DNA from: Undaria pinnatifida
Lineage: Eukaryota > Sar > Phaeophyceae > Laminariales > Alariaceae
NCBI GenBank assembly: GCA_012845835.1
Contig: JABAKD010000029.1
Coordinates: 8,122,048 to 8,186,047, forward strand
DNA: 64,000 nucleotides
Reading direction: 5' to 3'
Part shown: in pieces, positions 1 through 9,834 of the stretch
Layout: every line of letters begins with the position of its first letter
How positions within the stretch are numbered: the stretch's first letter is position 1
Program-made: the position numbers and the translations under genes
The notes under the pieces: generated by a model
Told to the model about the DNA's origin: nothing
Database searches by the model: none
What the model saw: the letters and a program-made list of their open reading frames with translations, nothing else

Positions 1-957
1 TGTCGTTGTCAAGGGCGAAGGTTTTTAGAGTGTGCTTTTGGATGGCATCCAGCGGTTACATAATCGTGCTGTTGCGGAAATGTCTCGGGATTATTATGTT
101 GTTTACTGTTGGAGAGTTTCGTACAATGCAGTCTGTGTGTTGAATGTTTTGTCCCGTTTTCAACCCAGCTCAACTGGCAGAGGTTATCTTACACTTACAC
201 GATTTTCACATAACCCGCGTTCACAGGTGATTTCCGTTCTCTCCCCGGTCCATGCCTCCATTCAACTGTTACATTGCGCAGGATTGATAGCTCAGATTTT
301 AGCAGAGGTTCTAGGTCGTGTCATGTCGACTATCAAGCAGGGCGACCGTTGTTGCTTGTACTCGCCGCACGACCGTAGACGTGGCGATGATTTTAGGAGC
401 TTCGGGAGCATGGGGTGCGGTGGTTTTGATGCAGTCTGACGTCGTGCTCTACCATAACAAGGACATTTTCAGCTAATTAATCAAAACGCGAGACAAATTT
501 CCCTCGAAGAGACGCTGTATTTGGGAACGGAACCAAGCACGCACTTGTGGGTACACCACAAGGTGCCGCTTGATGAAAACCGGCCTGGTTTTCAATGTTA
601 TGGTTGCTTTACCTCTAAAAAACGGGCTTCACGGTTCTCGGTTAACCGGTTAAAACCGGCTGAAGAAACATCTTAAACCGGTTCTTTTTTCAAGAACAAC
701 GCCTCCTATCCGGTTTTCAGCTCTTCGAAAATGCCTTCCGGTGCCGATCTCTAGTCACGCCGTCCTTAATTCTGCACCCTCGTCGCTTCAAATGCGGGCG
801 GCCGGCCCCCTTCCCCCCCCCCCACCTCGGCGCTCCTATCCGTGCCCCCACCCAGGCTACCCATACCCTCATCGCTCGCAGCAACGATTGCTCCTCCCTC
901 GCTGCTGCTGCTCCTCCTCCTTACCCCACCGACCACCGACTACGACCGCTTTTGCAG

Positions 958-1086
958 GTTAAGAGGGGACAGGTCGGGGGCGTTTGGGTGGCCTACCACC
1001 CCGTCACAGCATCGACGGCCGCATCCCGGCACATTGCTTGCGTAACTCTTTCCGTCGACGGCTGCGACGGTTCGGTTGCGGTGGCT
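958..1086 (+). CDS. Core exon, 43 codons (VKRGQVGG...)
   Basis: Preceded by a long pyrimidine-rich stretch ending TTTTGCAG and followed by GTGAGC. It is exactly 129 nt and phase 0 on both sides. Counterparts at 18815-18943, 22094-22222 and 39907-40035 keep the same length although the flanks carry many indels, as expected for a coding exon. The peptide includes [12 protein letters not shown] and ACVTLSVDG, which look like alternating hydrophobic (beta-strand) segments. The open frame continues through the following C- and G-rich stretch to about 1416 in A, C and D, but that stretch varies in G-run length and breaks in B, so I treat it as intron. Confidence 0.5.
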
Positions 1087-4000
1087 GTGAGCGGCACCAC
1101 GGCCCCGCCCCCCCCTACCCACCCGCCCCCGCCGCCCTCCCCGCGACACAGGTGGAACTTCTCTGCTTGGAGTTTATTACGACGGAAACGCATTGGACCG
1201 GAGCAGGGCGAGGATGGGGACGGGGGTTGGGGTGGGGAAAGCGATGAGGGAGGGGGAGCGGCGGGGGGTGAAGGAGGGAGTGGGGACGGGGGAGGGGGCC
1301 GGGGTGGGGTTGGGGGTGGCCAAGGGCAACCTTTAATGTTCAACGACGTTGGCTTGAACCAGTGGGTCGACGCGGTCTGCCGTGTGGCCAACGGCAGTGA
1401 CAGGGATAAAAAGTGAGCACAGATAACGAGTATGAAAAAAGTGAAATGTCGAACACCCGGTCGTCGCGAGTGTCGGCTATTTAGTGCTAGCAGGAGTATC
1501 TTATCCTTTGTTATACTTTATCATTGGACTTTGGAAGCAAAAAGGACGACATGCACCTACCATATAGAAACCCTACTGTTCAATGAAAACGACAATAAAA
1601 AGTTGCCGACGACGTAGCCGGCACAGAACCGGAGCAGATCGGATCATAAACGGATGACCGCCAGGACCAACGCTGTCTGGAAGAGCACAGTACGCCGGAA
1701 AACACCCGTCCCCGCTCCCCCCCCCCCCAACACGGGTCCCGCATCTGACCCCTCCGCGCAGATTCCAGGTGGTAGTGGGGCTCAGGAGGGGTTCCGCGTC
1801 GGGGCTACGCGTTGCCGCTATCGTGGGCACTGTCGTGGTGAGTTGGTGCACCGCCGGCAGACCGTAATTTTCCTGCATGGGTTGTGCGACCATTTTTTGT
1901 AGCTTTTTGCTTGTTTGTGTGGCGGTAGATACTTTGTTTGATGTTTTTCGAGAGTAGGAGACTGCCTCCGGGTTGTTTTTCCGAACGCGTGCTACGATAG
2001 GTAGGCACCACTTTTGGCTGTTTTTTGCTTCTGAAAGACGGACCGCCTTGACGTGAATTCGTCCGGAATGCTATTTTTGTTTTGCACTACTAATGTATGA
2101 GATACTCCTGGTTGCACTTTCATGTGACGAGCCTCAGGAAATAAACGTTATTGAACCTCTGGCGCAGCATGTGTCTGACGACGGTATCAGAGGGTTGGGT
2201 GGGTATTGGTTCTGGCGCTTTATAGTTATCGCGATTGTTTTGCCGTGCAATGTGGTGCAGAACTAACCTGTACATGGATCACGCATATATATTGTTGTGT
2301 ATGGACGGAATGTAAGGTCATTTTTCTGTTATATATCAATCTGTGCCGTACCCTATGTGTTGGCATGTTTTAGGGTTTCTTTTGCGTGCCACGGCTCACG
2401 AGGACGCCAGCTTCCGCCACCCTCGCTCGGCCGATACGCGCCGAACCGCTACCGAAATCGACAGCCCGGACCTCTCTGACTCCAATAGACTGGTGCTGGG
2501 CGGCAGGGTCGTAGCGTTGTGTTTTCTGCACGGAGTAAGTTGCTTTTGGAAGGCTTTGCTCTCACGACCGGAAACTAAAAATCATCTAGATATCACGATG
2601 TACACCAACATGGACATAAATATAATGACAGTTTAAGTACTAACATGAAATTCAAACGATCCTCAATAGAGTGGCACTTTACACCGGCATTCAGCAGCAG
2701 CTCGTCGGGTAGGGCATGGCAGGCTCCGATCTAAGCATAGAGTTGCAGGCTGCTGCTAGGGGGCAGGGCTGCTGCTGGACGTGTGGTGTGTCTGGTGTGG
2801 CTATGCGCTCCGGCTCTGCACCCGGTGCTTTTTGCGTGTGCTGCTGCACACGCCTAGAGAAGTTCGGGGAGTGTGTGCTAAAGTGTCCCCGCAAAATAGA
2901 GCCGGTGCGCGCGTCTTTGCAGGCCGAGCGCGCGGGCCGTCGGTGCCGGGCGGGCGCGGGGGTGGGCGGGTCGTGCTCCGTCTGCCCCGCCGCCGGTCCC
3001 CGTCTCAGAGCTTTTGGGGCTGAGCGCGCGGCCAGGGCGAAAGCACCCCGAAATCCGAAAGCACGAAAAGTAGCAACGTCGTAATAGGTAGTATGTGGTA
3101 GTCTTTTCTGGGTGGCATGCGGTGTAGTCGGCTTTCAGACGCGATTATTGAGACGTATGTACCGGTATGGGCCTGGCACGTCGTAGGCTCACTCCTAATT
3201 TCACTTTTCATTTTTTTTCCTAGCGGAGGCATGAGTTGTTTCAGCTATAATGAACAAATTCATATTTTATGCAGCATCGAGCCTGCAATAAGGCCAAATT
3301 CAATTAACCAATAAACAACGTTGCAAGTCTATCATATCGGGTATATTGACACAACAACAAGCAAGCGTCAGGAAGGATGCTGGGGATAGAGCATGGAGTG
3401 TTCTTGTCCTGATACGGTATATTTAATGATTTTCGATATTAGAGGGAGACGATACTGTTCCGGTATTATTTACATGACATATCTGTGTTCGGCATCTCAA
3501 TTCTCAGTATGAACCGAATTATCGTACGATCTCTTTGTTGGAGGTCGTCCCAAAAACGTCTACCCGTTCTGTGACGTTGTACCAGGTATCAATACGATAT
3601 CAGTTGCGATCTTCACTCTTTGTTCCTTTTGGAGACGACCGCTTGAATACCCCACCACCCTCCTCCCCCATTTTCCTATCTCCTTCCTCCTGTCTCTCCC
3701 CCGCCCTTTCTCTCCCCCCCCCGTCTCCCACCCTCCCCTTTCGTTCCGTGGCTCTCTCCCCCGCCCCCGCTCTCCTCCCTCCCCCTCCCCCCCCCCCCCC
3801 CGTTTCTGCCTCCCCCCCGGCTCTCTCCTCCCCCCCCTCGCCCTTTCCCCCCCCCCCTTCCCCTCTCCTCTCGCCCCCCCTCCCCCCCTCCCCTTCCCCT
3901 CCCCCCTGTCCCCCCCTCCCTCTCCCCCCTTGTTCTCTCCCGTCCCCCCTTCCCTCCCCCCTCCTTCCTTCTCTTTCATCTCCCCTCTCCCCCCCCTCCC

Positions 4001-6319
4001 CTCCCCCCCCCTCTTCACGGCAACGTAACGGCTGCCTACATACAGGTGGGCGCCAACTCGAGTGTTGCCTTCCCGATTAAGATGGCGGCAAGCGAGGCGG
4101 GGGTGCATGTTTTTTTCATGCTCTTTATCGACGAGGACGCGGACTACACGACGATGTTGCCGGTCGCAATGCTAGTAAGCCAGGTGATTCTTTAGTGAAT
4201 TCCGCCCCAGGAGTTAGAGGCAGTTCGCGCTGACAGCTGCAGTAGCGGTTAATAGCAGTGGGGATCGACCAGACGGCTCTCCGATGGGCTGAGGGACACA
4301 GTCGTCTGTCTTCGTTTGCACTCTCTCACGCATTCGTTACATCTCAACGTGAGTTTGGTTTCGGAGGCTAAGCTTGGGGAGGCCGGCCTGGCGGGCGCGG
4401 GGCGGGATGGAGGGAGAGGGGCTGGCGTACAGACTCGACGCGGGTTTGTCGGCTGATTGAGTTTTGCTTTGAAAAATAGTGAACGTCATAGTCTCTTTAT
4501 TGCGCGGAAGCGAAATGATTAGGTTGTACATGGGGAAGTGTACTCGTACCAATTTTTCCATGTTATTGGCCACTTCTTCCTTGGAAACGTTCTGTTTTGG
4601 GAGAGCGTCGGGTTATTTTCGTTTGTAATTATAGGTGTTATTTCTCGCGGCGGCATTCTGCAATAATCTATTATAAGCACGGATACACATGAGCATATGC
4701 ATAGATACAGATAGGTACCAGTTTTTGTTTTTGAAGATGAACACTTCAAAGCTTTCTGGCGAATAATGTTTTTGTGAGCAAGGACTTGTCGGGTAGCATG
4801 TATATGCTGCTGCTGTTCTACAGCTTGTCAATCTACTCTTCTCAACGCTAGTTCTTCCCTCCGGCCCCGCCCTCGCGCTCCTCCCTCCCTTTTTTCGTCG
4901 TCGCAGCAGGCCTGCGCTGCACCTCGGGGCGATGTCCCGGCGCCGATGTCGACCACAACTCGCCCCATCGAGATGCCTGTGAAGCTCAGCCCTAACATGT
5001 ATTTCTCCTCAACTTTGGAGACGCTCCGACACCGATTGGAGTACCCCGACCCGAACTTCGCTCCACCTTCGAGGCACCCCCTCGACATGGGCGGTAGTAG
5101 CAGTGGTAGCGTTGCCCAAGACGGAACCAGCAGCAGCAGCAGCAGCTTCTGGGAACTCAGCAGCAGTAGCAGCGATGGTAGCGACGGCGATGATAACGGC
5201 GATGGCGATGGTGGCGCAAGAGTTGACGGCGGCAATAGAGGTGGTGGTGGTAGTCGTGACAGCCGCTGCTCCGTTCAGTCCCCTTCAGCCGCAACTTTCG
5301 CGCAGTTGTGGCTAGCTGCGTTAGATGGTAGTGCAGACGAGAACGGCGATAGCAGCAGCAGCTGTTGTGAGGTGGTCGGCAAGGGTGGTGACGGTGATGG
5401 CGGGGAAAGAGGCGGCGGCGGTGGTAGAATTTCCGCTGGCGGCAGTGGTACCAGAAGCGGCGGCGATTGTGGTGGCGCCGTCCCGCTCGCGGCAACGGCA
5501 CCAGAGTTAATGGAGACAGTTGGCGCGCCAATGTTGAACACCAAATGCAACCTTGCCGGAGAAACCTTCACCCGAAACCACTGCAGTGGTGGTAACAGCA
5601 GCGACAGCGGTGGTGACAGGGCCGGCGGTCGCGTCCGTAGCAGGGGTGGCGTCTGTGGCGGGCGTGGTGGTGGTGGTGGAGGAGGCGGTGGTGATGGTGG
5701 GGGCGGGGGCGGTGGTGACCGAGACGGCGACAGCGAAAACAGCAGGGTTTGTGTTGGCGGTGTTGGCGGCGGAGATGGTGGTGGCAGCGATAGAGGTGAT
5801 CGGGATGGCGCTGTAGATGGGCGGTGGTGTGGAGACGGGTTTCGGTGGTGTGGTGGCGGTGGTGGTGATAATAGCGGTGATCGCAATGGAGGTGGCGGTG
5901 GCGGTGTCGGCGGAAGTGGTAGTGGCGGCCCCTGCGATAGCGAGAACGAGAGCTGCAGTAAGCGCCAGACGTCGACGACCTCACACACTGGCGCTAAACG
6001 AGACCGGGAAGGGGATGACGCTGACGACGAGTGCAGCGGCAGCGAAGACAGCGATTGTGAAAGATCTGGATGGTCAGATGGCGGAGAGGGAAGCAGTAGA
6101 AACAACAGCAGTAGCAGCTCCCAAAGTAGCGATTCCGGCCATCGCCCGGCTCGGAAGAAGTTGCGATCGTCGCCTGCGCCAAACGGCATCACTATTGGTC
6201 AGCAACTACCTTCCGCGCCATCACCGGTGCCGATGCCTATGCCGATGGTACAGGAGGAGGAAGAGGAGGAGGATGACGAAGGAGCGATGAACTGCAAGGC
6301 CGATGACGACGAGTTGTAG
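958..6319 (+). CDS. Unrecognised Ser/Gly-rich protein, 3' half of gene (copy A)
   Basis: Predicted exons are 958-1086, 1762-1837, 2374-2534, about 2743-2961, 4046-4174 and 4910-6319 (stop TAG). Each internal exon has AG before it and GT after it. Reading phases chain without a break (0-0, 0-1, 1-0, 0-0, 0-0, 0-stop). The 5' half would lie in a unit left of the window, so this model is partial. The chain encodes a conserved core with segments such as [22 protein letters not shown] and [13 protein letters not shown], then a Cys-rich exon, then a long Ser/Gly/Asp-rich tail. I do not recognise a named domain. The model rests on splice signals, phase and conservation among four copies; there is no transcript evidence. 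The Cys-rich exon's limits are the least certain part. Confidence 0.5.
1762..1837 (+). CDS. Core exon, 76 nt ([11 protein letters not shown]...)
   Basis: Acceptor CCGCGCAG and donor GTGAGT flank 76 nt that enter in phase 0 and leave in phase 1. This joins in frame to the next exon to give ...[21 protein letters not shown]. Copies lie at 19617-19692, 22888-22963 and 40712-40787, all of identical length. The pyrimidine tract before it contains a C-run of variable length. Confidence 0.5.
2374..2534 (+). CDS. Core exon, 161 nt ([13 protein letters not shown]...)
   Basis: Acceptor GTTTTAG, donor GTAAGT. Enters in phase 1 and leaves in phase 0. The peptide runs from [18 protein letters not shown] to [13 protein letters not shown]. 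Copies at 20229-20389 and 41330-41490 are 161 nt. Copy C (23501-23658) is 3 nt shorter through a 1-nt and a 2-nt deletion, so its frame is disturbed for about 10 codons and then restored. Confidence 0.5.
2743..2961 (+). CDS. Cys-rich exon (tentative limits)
   Basis: An open frame shared by A, C and D encodes about 73 residues with clustered cysteines: CCWTCG, then [12 protein letters not shown], then CVLKC. That suggests metal binding or disulfides, but I cannot name a zinc-finger class. Acceptor choices are at 2742 or 2748. The donor (GTGGGC at 2962) is weak. The length difference between A (219 nt) and D (41699-41920, 222 nt) is one whole CTG codon, which supports coding. In B (from 20595) one G is missing near the end, just before the gap. 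Confidence 0.4.
3649..4015. repeat. Polypyrimidine (C/CT) tract, copy A
   Basis: About 370 bp almost wholly C and T on the plus strand (CCCTCTCC-type runs), ending 30 bp before the 4046 exon. Equivalents are at about 24773-25110 and 42620-42985 with different lengths. It probably acts as an oversized polypyrimidine tract and may form triplex DNA. Frames through it give Pro/Ser-rich or Gly/Arg-rich shadows. Confidence 0.8.
4046..4174 (+). CDS. Core exon, 43 codons (VGANSSVAFPIKM...)
   Basis: Follows a pyrimidine tract of nearly 370 bp, acceptor TACATACAG, donor GTAAGC; 129 nt, phase 0 on both sides. The peptide contains VHVFFMLFIDEDADY and TTMLPVAML. D (43014-43142) keeps 129 nt. C (25139-25265) has lost 2 nt and is out of frame. 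Confidence 0.45.
4910..6319 (+). CDS. Terminal Ser/Gly/Asp-rich exon with acidic C-terminus (copy A)
   Basis: Acceptor GTCGCAGCAG at 4900-4909. The frame enters as ACAAPRGDVPAP-M and runs to TAG at 6319, giving 469 residues without interruption. Conserved islands (PNMYFSSTLETLRHRLEYPD, FAQLWLAALDG, APMLNTKCNLAGE) alternate with long GGD, SSS and GGG tracts. Near the end there is a basic patch RPARKKLR, a possible nuclear signal, then VQEEEEEEDDEG and a DDDEL terminus. A nuclear, intrinsically disordered tail is my inference. An AATAAA-like string near 6479 could serve polyadenylation. Confidence 0.55.
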   Translation, partial: ACAAPRGDVPAPMSTTTRPIEMPVKLSPNMYFSSTLETLRHRLEYPDPNFAPPSRHPLDMGGSSSGSVAQDGTSSSSSSFWELSSSSSDGSDGDDNGDGDGGARVDGGNRGGGGSRDSRCSVQSPSAATFAQLWLAALDGSADENGDSSSSCCEVVGKGGDGDGGERGGGGGRISAGGSGTRSGGDCGGAVPLAATAPELMETVGAPMLNTKCNLAGETFTRNHCSGGNSSDSGGDRAGGRVRSRGGVCGGRGGGGGGGGGDGGGGGGGDRDGDSENSRVCVGGVGGGDGGGSDRGDRDGAVDGRWCGDGFRWCGGGGGDNSGDRNGGGGGGVGGSGSGGPCDSENESCSKRQTSTTSHTGAKRDREGDDADDECSGSEDSDCERSGWSDGGEGSSRNNSSSSSQSSDSGHRPARKKLRSSPAPNGITIGQQLPSAPSPVPMPMPMVQEEEEEEDDEGAMNCKADDDEL

Positions 6320-8504
6320 GAAGTGACGGGAGGAGGCTACCTGCCTATTTTCTGTCCCGTTGTCGGTGGCGGCGAGCATTGTGGTGCTGACGATATCATG
6401 TGGTATCATTGCAGAAGAGTAAGGCTCCGTTTATATCGCCAGTTTATGTGCTCCGGGAAGGGGATAAGGGAGCGATAAAATAAATACCTGTTGCATTCCA
6501 AAATCTGGCAGGCAATGACATAAGAGACAACGTAATGTTTGTGTCTAATGAATTGCTGTTTCTTGCTGCGATGGGTTGACCACAAGGCCAAGTGTGGGAG
6601 GACGAGACCACGCTCCTGATGCCAATGTTCCACAACAATGTTCGTTCATTCGTTTGTTTGTTCGTTCGTTCGTTTGTGTCCGCTTCTTAATAGTTCATTC
6701 CTAGGGCATCCGAATCCGATATTTGATCGTCGATCCCGGCCACCCTGCAAGGCAATTGTCAACAACAGTGGCCGTTTTTCATCACGCCACTGACCCTCAC
6801 GAAGTTTCAGCTCTATTGGCGCCGCCTGTGTCGTAGCAGTCGTTGATTTGGCAGCTTGTGATCCTTCTCGGGTTCTCCGTGCACGGAGAAATACACAAAA
6901 AACGTACCTGGTACCTGGTATATTATTAATAGTGGCAATTACCTTCCCTGCCCCTCCTGTAGTGGCTTGCTCGCTTCACAACCGTCACAAATGGACCGGG
7001 CTATATTTTCCCCGAGACAATGCAACCACCTCTACATTGGCACTCTGCGGGAAATCGACCATGGTGCCTGAACTGCAGCGGGGACGTCATCCGCAGCCTG
7101 TCGTTCGTCCCTCGTCATCCCAAAAATGGAATAGGCGACCTGTACCAAAAAATACCCTAAAAAGTAATAACAGCTGGTAAACCAGTACAGCAGTAATGAG
7201 TTTTCGTGGAAGTATGGTAGTACGGGTACAGTCGTTATTTTTCAACCAGACCATCGAACGCCCGCTACATCTACTACATAACTTGTTGAGACGTAAAGTC
7301 AGGAGCAGCGCAGCACACTAGACACTTGGAGGTACTGCTGAAACACCCGGGGCTCTGCTCTACGGCAGGCTACTTCAACACAACCCTTGTCTCAGGTGAA
7401 CCGCTTTCGGAGAGGCAACGCATGACGACGGCAACCGAAAAGCTAGAATGAAAATGCGGGAAGAGGACACGCCGATGCATGGGGTCGCGTGCTGGGTGAT
7501 ATTGTTCGTATCTCGGCCAGCACAGCAGCAGCAGCCAAGTTCCGACGAAGGACGAACGATTCGCCCAACTATTGCCGAAGAAAAGGGACAAGTTTCCGAG
7601 ACGGGGGCGGATCGATTAATCGGAGTCATTGATCAACGGACCCAGACCTCGCTGTTTTGTGTGTTTTGAAGCACCCGAAGCAGCACGGAATCACGGGGGC
7701 GCAGGCTCGTTTTGTCACTCATGACTTGTTCTCTCCGCCTCTTGTTTTCTTCCTATCATCGATTGTGTCTCTGCGTTCCGTGATGCTGGCAAGAGCATGC
7801 GTCCCTTCGTTGCCGACGTTCTCTTCCGGTCGCCAATAAATAGTACAATACACCTATTTTGCGACATCGGATGAGAGCAACCCTAAGCTTTACTTCGATA
7901 AAATAGGGACAACATTAGACACGCTCCAAAAACGTTTTGCACAGACTTCATTACTGTTGTTGTGTTGGATCTGTATGAAAACAGTAATAATTAACTGCTT
8001 TGAGGGTGTTCACCGCCGCCTCTCTCAGCCCAATGTTTGTTTTCGGGGTTGTGTGTACGTGCGTACTGTAGACTATACCAGGCCATTTTTCTTTTCCACA
8101 AAAACTATCCAAATACGTCAGCTAGCTGTGAGTTCGGCCACACAGCTGAGTAGTCGCTACACATCTTTGCAAGCTGCGTGATTCTTTGGCGCATGGTGCG
8201 TTTTCCTCTCCATATTTTGTTTTTTTGCGCATGTCTTGGCACTTTCATTTTGCTTCCTCCCGACAGACACACTCAGATCCAGGGTCCAGGGTCGCCAAGC
8301 AGGCTCTTCCCCACCCTTTTTTTTTCCTCCCTATGGTACGTGCCTTCGTTTTCATTGTGAGGAGACTTCGCACTTTCTTCCCTCCTCAACTACTCGCATT
8401 GAATTGATGCACCACAATGAGTTCTATACCAGGTATTTTATATCTATAGACTAGGTCTATAGTCTAGTCTATGGTGGTACAGTTTCGTGCTGGTACACAA
8501 CAAC

Positions 8505-8665
8505 AGCAAGCAACAGCTAGCAGCAGCAGCAGAAGAAGAAGAAGCACCAAAAACATCAACTACTACAACAACAACAGCATTGCCGCAACAACAAGCACAC
8601 ACCCGCCGAATCATATGCGAGTCTATCGCAAAAGCACAACAACAGCAGCAGCAGCAGCAGCTGCA
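8505..8665. repeat. Degenerate CAG/CAA/AAC microsatellite, copy A
   Basis: Trinucleotide-rich segment (AGC, AAG, AAC, CAG runs). It reads as Gln-, Ser- or Ala-rich peptide in different frames, but no exon signal supports coding. Also at about 29588-29748. Confidence 0.7.
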
Positions 8666-8764
8666 GAAGAATAAGTACTTAGTGTTGACCTGAAATTCGT
8701 CGAACTCACGGCTGGCGTCCTTGAAAATTATTTATAAAATAAGAACCTCGAAAACGGCGGAGCA

Positions 8765-8818
8765 ATAGTCTATATTACTATTAATATTAATGCTGCGGCG
8801 CAGCAATATAGACTATTA
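8765..8818. repeat. AT-rich hairpin, copy A
   Basis: GTCTATATT ... AATATAGAC arms flank an AT-rich stretch and a GCTGCGGCGCAGC palindrome. In copy C (from about 29848) the right arm is followed by a shorter tail. It looks like a small palindromic or MITE-type remnant. Confidence 0.5.
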
Positions 8819-9775
8819 ATAATAATACTCAGCAATGATATAATAAGACTACTACATACTACTGTATGTATACGAATATGGCGGGTACCAGGTACAGTAC
8901 CATGTGGTACTACGACATACATACACTATCTATCTGTGTACCGGCCTTTAATAATATGTATGTCTACGTACGTGTTTCTGCCGTTGGCGCATTTACTCGA
9001 GGTGTTTGCTTGCTCTTTAGTACATCCTGGAACTCCCTTTTGCTTGTATGAAATGGGTGTGAAACCGTATCTTGGCCCCCTTCCGGGTTGTACGGTTGGT
9101 TTCACTCAGGCATCCCCCTTCCGAAGGCAGGCTTTCCGTGACGCAGTCGCTCTGTACGCACAGCAGCAACGGGACACATAGGCATGCGTGGAGCGAGGCA
9201 GTCCGCGCCCGGCGGTGAGTTGCTCAAATTGCATGCCTCTGATCATCATCTGCCCGGCGGCCCGATCCGCGCGCTTTGGCTCTTGCTTTGACTCTGCCGC
9301 ACCAATGTGTCCGTAACATAATAACCATTTACACTGGTAATCGTGATAAAAGAATACTTATATTTACGTACGTGTAGCGGCATGGTCTTGAAGTGGAGCT
9401 CGGCCGCACGCAAGGCGAGCTCGGCCGGCGCCGAAGTTCGCAAGTCACGTACACGACACAGAAATGAAAATGTTCAACTCGGCAGGACCTCGGTGTGTGT
9501 TCGTGTGCGGATGCAGATTGGCGCGCTCGCTATCGGTCGGCTTGCTGGGTCAACTTGTTCGTGCTTGCAATGCTGATGATACCGCATTGGGCGGGATGCC
9601 CACCTTGATATGGACATAATCATAAGGAATGTTCGAATACCAATAAAACACAACATGGTAGCTATATTTACGCCACAAGTGATTTGTACGACTCTCACAT
9701 TCCATCCCTCGATCCTACCTGCTGGTGCTCTGACCACTTGTACCCCGCATCTCTCCCGTCTCATTGGACTGGCAG

Positions 9776-9834
9776 AGGCCAGGAGCAGTGACAGCTCTTC
9801 TGGGCAAGCTGGTTCCGGCTACTCCGGACACGCG
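9776..9834 (+). CDS. Small upstream exon (59 nt)
   Basis: Acceptor GGACTGGCAG, donor GTGAGC. Read in phase 0 it ends in phase 2 and joins the next exon as ...[19 protein letters not shown]. Copy C (30848-30906) is identical over the exon while both flanks have indels. An alternative reading ([11 protein letters not shown]) is possible if a different upstream exon feeds it. A third possibility is that the gene starts inside the next exon. Confidence 0.35.

Larger units (their letters stand above)
6320..9775. other. Stretch between gene tail and next gene head (copy A)
   Basis: No conserved phase-linked exon found. It contains a GTTC/GTTT tetranucleotide run (6640-6685), the CAG/AAC repeat, the AT hairpin and ACCTGGTACCTGG motifs (6906, 10590 just beyond). 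A good donor (GTGAGT at 9215) suggests a possible undetected 5' exon ending near 9214. The promoter and start of the gene probably lie here. Equivalent stretches are 27407-30847 in C and 45296-47225 in D. Confidence 0.5.

Noticed and set aside
32-439. 135-codon plus-strand frame at the unit start
   Set aside because: Open in A and D but broken in B by an early stop. No splice-linked partner was found and it lies inside the predicted junction-spanning intron.
952-1416. One uninterrupted exon of 154 codons
   Set aside because: The C-rich and G-rich middle varies by single bases between copies and breaks in B. Splicing at GTGAGC (1087) gives phase agreement with the next exon. I keep it as a weaker alternative.
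5275-6192. 305-codon minus-strand Pro-rich frame (also 44239-45168)
   Set aside because: Mirror of the Gly/Ser/Asp codons of the plus-strand terminal exon. The plus strand has a splice acceptor, conserved non-repetitive islands and a shared stop, while the minus frame is mostly PPP and SPP from GGT/GGC repeats.
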